Shown: positions 14,765 to 21,586 of the stretch, piece after piece
How the letters are laid out: each line of letters opens with the position of its first letter
Position numbering within the stretch: the first letter of the stretch is position 1
Virus record (IMG/VR): IMGVR_UViG_3300017763_000246
Location: 1 to 21,586 of that record
Source of the DNA: a virus
Reading direction: 5' to 3' (one strand)
DNA length: 21,586 nucleotides
Program-made: the position numbers and the translations under genes
Notes under the pieces: model-generated
The model's input: only the letters and a program-made list of their open reading frames with translations
What the model was told of the DNA's origin: nothing
The model's database searches: none

Positions 14765-16134
14765 CATTAAAACAAGAACAAGTAGGTGAAGTTGTTTACA
14801 AGGTCTTTGTCTTTAGAGATGGTAAAATAGTTACTAATGATGATGGACAATCTAATATTGCGGAATTTGTCAGAGGTATTGAAATATTAGAAAGCATTAC
14901 TACTGCATCGATTGAAGCAACTATGGTTATTCAAGATTCTGCTGGTTTCTTAGGTGCAATGACAGGATCTGAATTATTTAAAATTCAATGTATTGCCACG
15001 AATATTGATAGAACTTATTATGTCCGTGCATATGCAATGGAGTCAAGATCCAGATCAAAGCAACAACAAGATATGTTTGTCATCAGAGCATGTTCTGATG
15101 AGTTTATTAAGAATGAAGTGACAAATGTATTTGGAAATAGTAATACGATTTTTGCAGGGGAAGGTGAGGCATCGGCAATTATTAAACAAATTCTTACAGA
15201 TAAAAGATATTTGAAGTCTAAGAAGAAATTCTTTAGTGAAACAACTTTAAACAAACAACAATTTATTGCTACAAATTGGAGACCATATGATGCAATTTAC
15301 TGGGTAGCACAGAGAGCAGTCAGAAAATCTAGAAAGGGTGGCAGCTTACAAAATGGTTTCTGTTTCTGGGAAAATGCATTAGGTTTTCATTTTAAATCTA
15401 TTGATACGATGATTTCGGATGTCAATAAACAGAAGGACAATGGTCAGTCAAACTACTCTAAAAATGATATTAAACTTTATAAGTATGTTTACTCACCTAA
15501 GAGCACTGATGAAGGTGGTTCTGATTCATATAAGATTCAAAGTTTAGTATTTCCAGATGAAAGAAACTTTTTAATGGGTTTAAGACATGGTGAATGGTCT
15601 GGTTTTAGTGTTGGATTTGATCCTGTAACAGTTTCCAATTCTGTCATGGGTGGTAGTAAAGATCTTAATGTTGATGCATTTCGATATAGTCTTAAGGATT
15701 CTTGGAATAAAATGGAACACCTAGATGGTAAGAAGGCAAAAAATCCTATCAAATCTATGGATACGGGTATTCAGGCAATGATTGATTATCCAAAGAGAGT
15801 TCGTTATACGATGCTGCCTGCTCAAAATTTTGATGCTGAAAATAAAGATAATCCACAATCAACTTACTCAGAACTTATAGAACTTCAGTCATATCAATGG
15901 ATGCGTATTGCATCACTTAAAAATATCAAATTGATCGTCAAAATTCCTGGCAACTTTGATCTATATGCTGGTTCTGGAATTAGTATTACAATTCCTGCTA
16001 CTTTTAGAGACGGAGATAAAACACCTGTAGATAAAAGATACAGTGGACGCTACCTAATTGCCTCTGTAAAGCACGATATGGTAGATCAAAAACTATCGAC
16101 AGAACTTTTGTTACTGAGAGACGCAGTTATCTAA
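14761..16134 (+). CDS. gp27-like baseplate hub protein
   Basis: A 457-residue protein coupled to the preceding gene by ATGA. The C-terminal segment (residues 412-457) has the pattern seen in gp27/gpD-type hub proteins: YAGSGISITIPA, then RYSGRYLIASVKHDM, then LSTELLLLRDAVI, a barrel domain that contacts the gp5 spike. The N-terminal half (GEVVYKVFVFRDGKIV; ITTASIEATMVIQDS) fits the first tube-like barrel. T4 gp27 is 391 residues. Position after the tape-measure genes and before gene 5 (separated by the cargo island) fits the hub that carries the gp5 spike. Sequence similarity to T4 itself is weak, so the name is functional rather than certain. Confidence 0.65.
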   Translation: MTLKQEQVGEVVYKVFVFRDGKIVTNDDGQSNIAEFVRGIEILESITTASIEATMVIQDSAGFLGAMTGSELFKIQCIATNIDRTYYVRAYAMESRSRSKQQQDMFVIRACSDEFIKNEVTNVFGNSNTIFAGEGEASAIIKQILTDKRYLKSKKKFFSETTLNKQQFIATNWRPYDAIYWVAQRAVRKSRKGGSLQNGFCFWENALGFHFKSIDTMISDVNKQKDNGQSNYSKNDIKLYKYVYSPKSTDEGGSDSYKIQSLVFPDERNFLMGLRHGEWSGFSVGFDPVTVSNSVMGGSKDLNVDAFRYSLKDSWNKMEHLDGKKAKNPIKSMDTGIQAMIDYPKRVRYTMLPAQNFDAENKDNPQSTYSELIELQSYQWMRIASLKNIKLIVKIPGNFDLYAGSGISITIPATFRDGDKTPVDKRYSGRYLIASVKHDMVDQKLSTELLLLRDAVI

Positions 16135-16137
16135 CAC

Positions 16138-16166
16138 TTGACAGAGTGGGTAATTCAATGTACAAT
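16138..16166 (+). promoter_or_regulatory. Near-consensus sigma70 promoter ahead of cp12
   Basis: A perfect TTGACA (16138-16143), 17 bases, then TACAAT (16161-16166), one mismatch from TATAAT. It lies in the 104-base gap after the gp27-like gene, the only sizeable gap in this part. A host-polymerase promoter here would express the cargo genes early, apart from the late tail genes. Confidence 0.7.
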
Positions 16167-16206
16167 AACACTGTAAGGGTTCAAAGACAACTTTTAGAGC
16201 TCTTTC

Positions 16207-16213
16207 ATAAATA
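16207..16213 (+). promoter_or_regulatory. Putative late promoter box (ATAAATA) ahead of cp12
   Basis: TCATAAATA ends 25 bases before the cp12 ATG and matches the late boxes before the tail genes. With the sigma70 promoter just upstream, the cargo genes would have both early and late transcription. Confidence 0.55.
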
Positions 16214-16238
16214 AAACTACAAAGCACAATTGTTACAT

Positions 16239-16466
16239 ATGGAAAGTATTGAAAAGCATATCGAGAAAGACAGGGAAATTCTGGATAATCCTATGACTTC
16301 TCCTAATCAACGCCGTCACATTGAGGGCGAACTTCATGAATTAGAAGAGTATGCTGAGCATCATAAAAAAGAGATTGAAGCAGGAGACCATCACGATCCT
16401 AGTTACATAGAACTATTTTGTGATCAAAATCCTTCAGAACCAGAGTGTTTGGTATATGAAGATTGA
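16239..16466 (+). CDS. cp12: CP12-like Calvin cycle inhibitor
   Basis: A 75-residue protein with the CP12 C-terminal signature: DPSYIELFCDQNPSEPECLVYED, with Cys61 and Cys70 flanking an NP and the conserved Y-E-D end. In cyanobacteria CP12 uses this disulfide-forming loop to hold glyceraldehyde-3-phosphate dehydrogenase and phosphoribulokinase in an inactive complex, shutting the Calvin cycle. Cyanophages use it to divert reducing power to nucleotide synthesis. The N-terminal Cys pair of plant-type CP12 is absent, and the usual AWD-VEEL core is replaced by GELHELEEYAEHH (30-42). I chose ATG 16239 over TTG 16230 as start. Its end overlaps cpeT by 11 bases. No transaldolase or other pentose-phosphate gene lies in this window. 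Confidence 0.85.
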   Translation: MESIEKHIEKDREILDNPMTSPNQRRHIEGELHELEEYAEHHKKEIEAGDHHDPSYIELFCDQNPSEPECLVYED

Positions 16467-16908
16467 TGATTATATTTTAGGACATTGGTCAAATAAATTT
16501 CAAGCACAATCTGCTCCTCACCATTTTTCTACAGTAGAGATAGTATGGGAGAAAGTAGATGGAGGATATCATTCAAAAAATTATTTCAGGTCTGATGGTC
16601 CTGACAAACCTTATAGAGAAAGGTATCATAAAACTATTACCGTATCAGACACAGAAGTTCGTTTTGAGAACTATGACTTAGACTGGACAAGATGCGAAAA
16701 CTGTGATATGATATTTAAGTTCGATGATAATATCTGGCATGGAAAATTGATTGGCGATCTATGCACAGGTGTTAGAGGGCATAAAGTTATATCTGAGATC
16801 CACCTCTATGGAGACAAACTACATAGTAAAGATCAAGGATATAACACGGAGGGTGAAATGATGTGGGGTTCAGAATGCCTTTACAAATTCATCCGACAGG
16901 GAGAATAA
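16456..16908 (+). CDS. cpeT: CpeT-like T-type phycobiliprotein lyase
   Basis: A 150-residue protein of the CpeT/CpcT family. Signatures in order: GHWSNKFQAQSAPHHF (9-24), KPYRERYH (51-58), and the family end motif DKLHSKDQGYNTEGEMMWGS (120-139). The fold is a calyx that binds bilins and, in hosts, attaches phycoerythrobilin to phycoerythrin beta. A cyanophage homologue has been studied biochemically and binds bilin without clear lyase activity, so a role in keeping host light harvesting going or handling free pigment is likely. The listed start is ATG 16456, 11 bases inside cp12, suggesting coupled translation. Four cysteines (80, 83, 103, 141) are present, two in a CENC pair. The last ten bases are shared with a tRNA gene. 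Confidence 0.87.
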   Translation: MKIDDYILGHWSNKFQAQSAPHHFSTVEIVWEKVDGGYHSKNYFRSDGPDKPYRERYHKTITVSDTEVRFENYDLDWTRCENCDMIFKFDDNIWHGKLIGDLCTGVRGHKVISEIHLYGDKLHSKDQGYNTEGEMMWGSECLYKFIRQGE

Positions 16909-16970
16909 CTCAGCGGTAGAGTGGCTCGTTTACACCGAGTTTGTCGGGGGTTCGATCCCCTCTTTTCCCA
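16899..16970 (+). tRNA. tRNA-Val (anticodon UAC)
   Basis: A 72-base cloverleaf reads cleanly. Acceptor GGGAGAA pairs with TTTTCCC (one G-U); D arm ACTC/GAGT; anticodon arm GCTCG/CGAGT (first pair G-U) with loop TTTACAC, anticodon TAC at 16931-16933; five-base variable loop; T arm GGGGG/CCCTC with loop TTCGATC; discriminator A at 16970. CCA is not encoded. It decodes GUA, which suits an AT-rich phage genome. The first ten bases overlap the end of cpeT, whose TAA stop (16906-16908) forms bases 8-10 of the tRNA. Confidence 0.93.
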
Positions 16971-16971
16971 T

Positions 16972-16988
16972 AGTTGTTATTAACAACT
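16972..16988 (+). other. Inverted repeat directly after tRNA-Val
   Basis: AGTTGTT (16972-16978) pairs with AACAACT (16982-16988) around a 3-base loop, one base after the tRNA discriminator. There is no T-tract, so this is a weak terminator at best. It may instead help 3' processing of the tRNA, or sit in the leader of the metallopeptidase gene. Confidence 0.45.
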
Positions 16989-17011
16989 TCAAACTTAAAT
17001 GAGAATGAATT

Positions 17012-17692
17012 ATGAAACGACTTCGTAATGTTATTGCGGCAGGTCTTATGTTGGGCATGACGTGTGGAATGAGTGTAAATGCTGAATCGAATAAAATTAG
17101 GAGTTGGAAAACAAATCATTCTATGGGGTGTATGCTGCTCCGTGAATGTAAAGAAGATGTAGAAGAAGTGTTTTCTCTATTGGATATCTCTGGACAGTAT
17201 CCTAATACCGAAGAATATACCAAACACAGTCCTGAATTCAATTCGATGTTGGTGACATTGAATCAGATCGGTGTCAAAGTATTCCTTGCTGATGAGAAGT
17301 ATTTCCCTGTAGGACATCGTGGTGTTTATCATACAGTAACTAATAACTTCTATTTGAATAGGGATCATATGGGTGATCCTGGTGTATTGATGATGTTGAT
17401 GCGTCACGAAGGTTGGCATGCTGCACAAGATTGTATGGCAGGCACCATTGATAATAGTATGATTGCTATTATCAAACCTGAGGATGAAGTTCCTATGCTG
17501 TGGAGAGTCCTAGCAGAACGTACTTATCCTAAGTCTGCTGTGCCATGGGAAGCAGAAGCACAATGGGCAGGTCGTACAGATGGTATGACACAAGCAGCAC
17601 TTGAATCCTGTGCTCGTGGTAGCATGTGGAGTGATTATGAACCCACCCCTAAAACTGGAGAGTGGTTGAGGAGAAATGGTTTTATTCAGTAA
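17012..17692 (+). CDS. Exported HExxH metallopeptidase-like protein
   Basis: A 226-residue protein with a signal peptide: basic MKRLRN, hydrophobic VIAAGLMLGMTCGMSV, and a likely cut after VNA (residue 24). Residues 132-136 are HEGWH within MLMRHEGWHAAQDC, the zinc HExxH site of metallopeptidases, and Glu180 or Glu182 in PWEAEAQWAG is a plausible third ligand of gluzincin type. Cysteines at 40, 46, 141 and 200 could form disulfides in the periplasm. The family is not recognised by name and the substrate is unknown; cell-envelope or periplasmic protein cleavage is possible. The start lacks a strong ribosome site. The 3' end overlaps the cupin gene by 17 bases. Confidence 0.7.
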   Translation: MKRLRNVIAAGLMLGMTCGMSVNAESNKIRSWKTNHSMGCMLLRECKEDVEEVFSLLDISGQYPNTEEYTKHSPEFNSMLVTLNQIGVKVFLADEKYFPVGHRGVYHTVTNNFYLNRDHMGDPGVLMMLMRHEGWHAAQDCMAGTIDNSMIAIIKPEDEVPMLWRVLAERTYPKSAVPWEAEAQWAGRTDGMTQAALESCARGSMWSDYEPTPKTGEWLRRNGFIQ

Positions 17693-18134
17693 GAATGCTT
17701 ACCAATTGGTGAAGAAAATAACATGGGATGATGTCATCAAAAAGATGGAAAATGAGTTTGAACTTGAAACTTGTGTATCCTATGTTAACTCTACAAGCGC
17801 ACCAACAATCATCTTACATAATGAAAACCAACCAAAGAGTATATTTGATGCAGTAAAAGAAATCGAGAAAGATTGGGTAACAAATAGTTGCCATGTATAT
17901 ACCTCGTTTGCTAAATCTGCTCTTACCTTTGGAAGACATAACGATAACGTAAATGTTTTAATTGTTGGTGCTATTGGAAAAGTCTCTTATAAATTTGATG
18001 ATGGTTCTACATATCTCGTAGAACCTGGTGATAGTTTATACATTCCAGCAGGAGAATATCATGATCCAATAGTTCATTCTGCTAGAGCAACGCTGAGTAT
18101 ATCAACTCCATCACTTCCCCCACTTCAAACATAA
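17676..18134 (+). CDS. Cupin / JmjC-like Fe(II) protein
   Basis: A 152-residue protein whose C-terminal half is a cupin-type beta-barrel. FGRHNDNVNVLIVGAIGK (about 85-102) gives an H88-x-D90 pair, and VEPGDSLYIPAGEYHD (about 115-130) gives H129, the layout of JmjC/ROXA-type Fe(II), 2-oxoglutarate oxygenases (H-x-D ... H, with PGD-LYIP-G--H). An N-terminal helical part (1-80) precedes it. Length is short for a full JmjC hydroxylase, so it may be a sugar- or small-molecule-binding cupin instead. The start ATG follows GAGGAG closely and lies 17 bases inside the peptidase gene. Its stop shares one base with the next start. Confidence 0.65.
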   Translation: MVLFSKNAYQLVKKITWDDVIKKMENEFELETCVSYVNSTSAPTIILHNENQPKSIFDAVKEIEKDWVTNSCHVYTSFAKSALTFGRHNDNVNVLIVGAIGKVSYKFDDGSTYLVEPGDSLYIPAGEYHDPIVHSARATLSISTPSLPPLQT

Positions 18135-18697
18135 TGAGTAACGCAAGAGACTACCTGTTCAAAGTTCCTTTTAGGCAATACAGTATGCCTAATTGGGAAG
18201 CAAATAAGAAAAAAATCTTAGAGACTTTACCAATCAATTCATACACCGATTTTTATGAAAATAAAAAGAACGGTCTTCCTTTTTACATTGATGTTGTAGG
18301 AGGTATAATTGATGAGGCAATGTCAGATTTCAAAAACACATATCCACCAGGTGTGATGATCACTTCTATGTGGTATGAGAGATCTAAGAAGGGAGATTAC
18401 CATGGACCCCATAATCATGGTGCAACAGGATTCTCTGCTATACTGTATGTTCAATACAATGGTGCAGATCATGAACCAACTAAGTTTCATTCACCATTTC
18501 TAGATGCTGCAACAGGTGAAAACATGAAGTATCAACCTGTTGTTAGAGAGGGAGATCTATTAGTATTCCCCTCTTATATTTTACATGAGGCACCTATTAA
18601 TAATAGCGATACTGATAGAACTATCGTGTCATTTAATATTATGGGTGAAGACGTGGCAAAGGCATGGAAAGCAGGATTCCTCAATGCTAAAAAATAG
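18134..18697 (+). CDS. 2OG-Fe(II) oxygenase (first of a tandem pair)
   Basis: A 187-residue oxygenase of the kind frequent in marine T4-like phages. The metal site lies in HGPHNHGATGFSAILYVQY (H90, H93, H95 in view; one or two bind iron), with the distal His151 in EGDLLVFPSYILHEAP and Arg162 in DRTIVSFN as the 2-oxoglutarate contact. The pattern HNHG---SAILYV ... GDL--FPS-LLHE ... RTI-SFN is that of the PF13759-like family. Substrate is unknown; phage members are thought to hydroxylate or oxidatively modify DNA bases, proteins or metabolites. It is coupled to the cupin gene by a one-base overlap and overlaps its paralogue by 14 bases. Confidence 0.82.
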   Translation: MSNARDYLFKVPFRQYSMPNWEANKKKILETLPINSYTDFYENKKNGLPFYIDVVGGIIDEAMSDFKNTYPPGVMITSMWYERSKKGDYHGPHNHGATGFSAILYVQYNGADHEPTKFHSPFLDAATGENMKYQPVVREGDLLVFPSYILHEAPINNSDTDRTIVSFNIMGEDVAKAWKAGFLNAKK

Positions 18698-19292
18698 AGA
18701 AATATTTAAAATTCCATATTCGCATTATAGTATCGATAACTGGGAAGAAAAGAAATCTAAAATTCTAGACCAGTTAGATGATAAGTTTACTGATTATGGT
18801 GACTATGAACTACCACCATATGAAAGTATAGTAAGACAAAATATTTCTAATGAACTGATAGATTTTAGTTCATATCTAGATTTTCCTCTAGCTATTATGT
18901 GTATGTGGTATGAGAGATCTAAAAGATCACATCGTCATCCTGTTCATAATCATGGAGGAGCAGGATTTTCTGCAGTGATGTATGTTGAATTTAATCCTGA
19001 AGTTCATGAATCTACAGTGCTCTATAGTCCATATGGAAATCCTTTTACTGGTGCTTTGATGTCATATAGACCTGATGTAAAGGAAGGTGATATTATATTT
19101 TTCCCATCATCATTCCTACATGAAGCACGACCTAATGAATCTGATGAGGTCAGAACTATCATCTCATTCAATATGTTTGATACTCAATTGTTATTTGCTA
19201 AAAAACATGAATTGTTTGGTGATGCAGCAGATGAAGCAGTAAAGAGAATTGCTGAGAGAGCATACGATCATACCCCAAACTACGATAAATAA
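18684..19292 (+). CDS. 2OG-Fe(II) oxygenase (second of a tandem pair)
   Basis: A 202-residue paralogue of the preceding protein. I take ATG 18684 (MLKNREIFKIPYSHY) as start because it aligns with the N-terminus of the first copy; the frame is open to an earlier ATG at 18585 inside that gene. Shared blocks are MWYERSKR, HNHGGAGFSAVMYVEF (H88, H90), EGDIIFFPSSFLHEA (H146) and RTIISFN (R157). It has a longer C-terminal tail (AKKHELFGDAADEA...). The copies have diverged well beyond recent duplication and may act on different substrates. The stop codon lies inside the late promoter box of gene 5. Confidence 0.82.
   Translation: MLKNREIFKIPYSHYSIDNWEEKKSKILDQLDDKFTDYGDYELPPYESIVRQNISNELIDFSSYLDFPLAIMCMWYERSKRSHRHPVHNHGGAGFSAVMYVEFNPEVHESTVLYSPYGNPFTGALMSYRPDVKEGDIIFFPSSFLHEARPNESDEVRTIISFNMFDTQLLFAKKHELFGDAADEAVKRIAERAYDHTPNYDK
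19285..19291 (+). promoter_or_regulatory. Putative late promoter box (ATAAATA) for gene 5
   Basis: ATAAATA overlaps the stop codon of the second oxygenase and ends 19 bases before the gene 5 ATG. It would give gene 5 its own late expression after the cargo island. Confidence 0.55.
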
Positions 19293-19310
19293 AGAAAAAC
19301 TCAAAACGAA

Positions 19311-21586
19311 ATGAGCACCATTGACGGCATTATTAATGAACCTACCGTAAATTTCGTCGGTAAAGATGGATTTTTCTGGTGGGTTGGTGAGGTTGAAAGT
19401 AATAAAGACCCGATGACTCTAGGACGAGTTAAAGTCCGAGTTTTAGGGTATTATACTAATGTGAGAGGAGAAACTACCTCTAATCTGCCTACGGATGATC
19501 TTCCTTGGGCGACTGTGTTACAACACACATGTCAACCAGGTAATGATAACCAAGGTGAAAGTTCTGGACAGTTGCAACCAGGTGCAATTGTTATGGGATT
19601 CTTTATGGATGGTGAGAATGCTCAGATGCCAATTGTTATTGGTGTTCTGCGTGTTAAGAAATCTTCTGAGACTAGAGATGAGAAGACTTTTGCTTTTACT
19701 GGTGAAGCAATGGAACCTGGTGTTGCACCTAATCCTGCAACTACACACCCTATGAATCCTAATGCCACCATGGCAACTACAAAGGAAACAGGGTATAGAA
19801 GACCATCAGATGATAATACTGTTGCGTTACCTAACAATCCCAAATCGGATGTTGGTGGTAAATCATCTCCTAACAATGTCTCAACTAAACTAGCTGGTAG
19901 TTCGGGCAATCCTGGAAAACCTAGACAACCAAAGGACCCAATTCCTGCTGCAAATGGTGTTGGTGGTCCTTGGAAAACATTGGAATATAAACTAGGATAT
20001 CTCTTAGAAGATCTTGCTGATCATGCAGGATCATTAATGAAAGCAGAAGATGGTGACTACTTAGATATTGTCACTGGTAAACTTGTCTCTGCTAAAGCAC
20101 TGACTGCAAAACTTCAAAACTTTTTAAGTGCAGTATTTACTCAGGTTGTTTCTGCTGTTAGGGCGCAAATATCTGCCCTTACAGAATCTTTGAACCTAGT
20201 TGAAATTCTTGGTGGTGCTACTGGCGTTCCAATGTTAGTTTTTGGTATTATTCAGACAGCAGTAGCAGCACTTCTTAAGGCACTTTGCATGGAAGACTCT
20301 AAGTTGATGCAATTTGTTCAGTCACCTGTCAATACAATTTTAGGTCTTCTTGATGGTCTTCTTGATGGTTTGATTGATAAGGCAGCATTTGTTCTTCAAG
20401 GTGTTCAGGGCGCTATTGATGGTGTTGTATGTGAAGTTCAGGCAATGCTTGATAGACTTCTACAAGTTGTTGATACTGTAAAGACTATTGTTGATAGCGT
20501 ACAGCAAGCAAAAGAAATCATTGAGGCATGGCAATCTGCTAGTGGTATTTTTGAAGAGGGAACTGATCTTTTCAAGAAAGGTATTACCAGTCTTACTGGA
20601 TTGATTGCACTGTTCATCAAATTTGCTAGTGGGGGTTGTAATCGAACACCTGATGGTGGTGTGGATACAGTTGGTTGGTATCCTTTATTTGGTATCACTC
20701 ATTGTACTCCAGAAGAATTGGAGGAAATTAATAAAATTAGAGGTAAGAGTAGATCTGAATGTGGTGAGGATGGACCAGGTAGTCTCTTAGATAGTGTTTT
20801 TAAAGAAACTAGTCCTTACTTAACTGCTGCTAAAACATTCATCGATGGTTCATATGAGATGTATGTTGGAACACCTGGTAGAACTGCAAGTGTGCAAAAA
20901 GCTGCTAGTGGTACAACACGACATTCATATAATCTCAATCAGAATCAGTATGCTGAATATGTTGCTAGAAAAACAATTGCAGAAAAACATCCTAATGCAA
21001 CCCCAGAAGAAATTGAAAAAAAGGTTGCATCATATTCTAAATCTCAAAACAAATCAGGAGGCAAAGGTCAAGGTGATAACGGTTCCTTAATTGCTGATCA
21101 TACTTCATATGCTGGTAATTATACAGAAGAAACTCATGGTGATAACTGTAGAACCATTGATGGTGATAATGCAATTAATATTGAGGGAGACTACTTCTTA
21201 AAGATTACTGGTGATTGTCACATTGAAGTTGGTGGAGGATTCTTCTTTGGTGCTGAAGGTGCCCCTAAAATTGTTGATAATAAAGGAGAGAGTAAGAATA
21301 CTAAAATTCAGAAACATACAGTCAGATTTGGTTCTGACGTTGATATCTCAACTGTTGGTGCTGCTCTCGCAATTCAAGGTTCTGAGTTTAATGTTGGATC
21401 TGTTTCTTCTAAATTTACTAGTAGTATTTTTGAAGCAAGTTCTGGAAGTGTTAACATATCGGGAGGAGAGACAATCATCAGTGGTGACAACTCAATTGAA
21501 CTTGTTACACCACACTTAGTTGAGATGATTAACTTTCCACCATCAGGACTTCAACTTGGTTTGTCGGGTATTCGTAGATTTGTTGG
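19311..21586 (+). CDS. 5: gp5 baseplate hub/spike protein, lysozyme domain not visible (3' truncated)
   Basis: The frame is open from ATG 19311 to the window end, 758 codons without a stop. Residues about 20-115 are the gp5 OB fold: FFWWVGEVESNKDPMTLGRVKVRVLG, LPWATVLQH and GAIVMGFFMDG match T4 gp5 (WFVGVVEDRMDPLKLGRVRVRVVG). In T4 a lysozyme domain follows, then a beta-helical needle. Here residues about 220-440 are instead hydrophobic and helical (LLDGLLDGLIDKAAFVLQG), with no lysozyme catalytic pattern. A Lys-rich linker follows, and from about residue 606 come short needle-like repeats (HGDNCRTIDGDNAINIEGDY). The protein should form the trimeric cell-puncturing spike on the gp27-like hub. 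Confidence 0.85.
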   Translation, partial: MSTIDGIINEPTVNFVGKDGFFWWVGEVESNKDPMTLGRVKVRVLGYYTNVRGETTSNLPTDDLPWATVLQHTCQPGNDNQGESSGQLQPGAIVMGFFMDGENAQMPIVIGVLRVKKSSETRDEKTFAFTGEAMEPGVAPNPATTHPMNPNATMATTKETGYRRPSDDNTVALPNNPKSDVGGKSSPNNVSTKLAGSSGNPGKPRQPKDPIPAANGVGGPWKTLEYKLGYLLEDLADHAGSLMKAEDGDYLDIVTGKLVSAKALTAKLQNFLSAVFTQVVSAVRAQISALTESLNLVEILGGATGVPMLVFGIIQTAVAALLKALCMEDSKLMQFVQSPVNTILGLLDGLLDGLIDKAAFVLQGVQGAIDGVVCEVQAMLDRLLQVVDTVKTIVDSVQQAKEIIEAWQSASGIFEEGTDLFKKGITSLTGLIALFIKFASGGCNRTPDGGVDTVGWYPLFGITHCTPEELEEINKIRGKSRSECGEDGPGSLLDSVFKETSPYLTAAKTFIDGSYEMYVGTPGRTASVQKAASGTTRHSYNLNQNQYAEYVARKTIAEKHPNATPEEIEKKVASYSKSQNKSGGKGQGDNGSLIADHTSYAGNYTEETHGDNCRTIDGDNAINIEGDYFLKITGDCHIEVGGGFFFGAEGAPKIVDNKGESKNTKIQKHTVRFGSDVDISTVGAALAIQGSEFNVGSVSSKFTSSIFEASSGSVNISGGETIISGDNSIELVTPHLVEMINFPPSGLQLGLSGIRRFV

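Noticed and set aside
16899-16988. tRNA-Val as a phage integration (att) site
   Set aside because: There is no integrase in the window, T4-like cyanophages are lytic, and no direct repeat of the tRNA end is seen; the tRNA is a normal phage tRNA.
20605-21519. Short + strand frames at 20605-20790, 20845-21090 and 21211-21519
   Set aside because: They are off-frame readings within gene 5, which is open without a stop from 19311 to the window end.

Overview
The window is from the genome of a T4-like cyanophage (contractile-tailed, lytic myovirus of marine Synechococcus or Prochlorococcus). T4 core genes can be read directly: 33, 59, 32, 53, 48, 4, 54, 26, a gene 27-like hub gene and gene 5. Cyanobacterial cargo sits among them: phoH, cp12, cpeT, a DUF1825-type protein and 2OG-Fe(II) oxygenases. 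The DNA is AT-rich, genes overlap by 1-17 bases, and short leaders carry T4-type late promoter boxes (CTAAATA/ATAAATA).

Region 1 (1-2974, + strand) is one tightly coupled transcription/replication/recombination operon. It holds the tail of an unidentified Cys-rich gene, an FmdB-like small protein, PhoH ATPase, a PD-(D/E)XK exonuclease, gp33 (late transcription co-activator), gp59 (helicase loader) and a DUF1825 protein. Region 2 (2971-4636) starts with a late promoter box and a gp32 leader laid out like the T4 gp32 autoregulatory operator. It continues with gp32, a 37-aa one-helix membrane peptide and a secreted glycine-zipper protein, and ends in a large hairpin terminator shared with the convergent genes.

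Region 3 (4634-8541) is baseplate and tail-tube initiation. Genes 53 and 48 lie on the - strand, divergent from genes 4 and 54, and gene 26 follows. The two divergent late promoters sit between and partly inside the opposing genes. Region 4 (7828-16134) is the tail-length and hub module: gp26 with an apparent -1 programmed frameshift extension, a 990-aa tape-measure-like protein, a paralogous 1021-aa protein carrying an amidase and a SleB-like cell-wall hydrolase, and a gp27-like hub protein.

Region 5 (16135-19292) is a cargo island between the hub genes. It has its own near-consensus sigma70 promoter plus a late promoter, then cp12, cpeT, tRNA-Val(UAC) (overlapping the end of cpeT), an exported HExxH metallopeptidase, a cupin/JmjC-like protein and two tandem 2OG-Fe(II) oxygenases. 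Region 6 (19285-end) is gene 5 with its own late promoter. It has the OB fold and needle-like repeats but no recognisable lysozyme domain, and it runs off the window.

The most interesting observations are the T_TTT_TTC frameshift with a possible pseudoknot after gene 26, the placement of peptidoglycan hydrolases in a tape-measure paralogue rather than in gp5, the dual early/late promoter of the metabolic island, and the gp32 leader operator. All identifications come from reading motifs and remembered family features; no database search or folding calculation was run.
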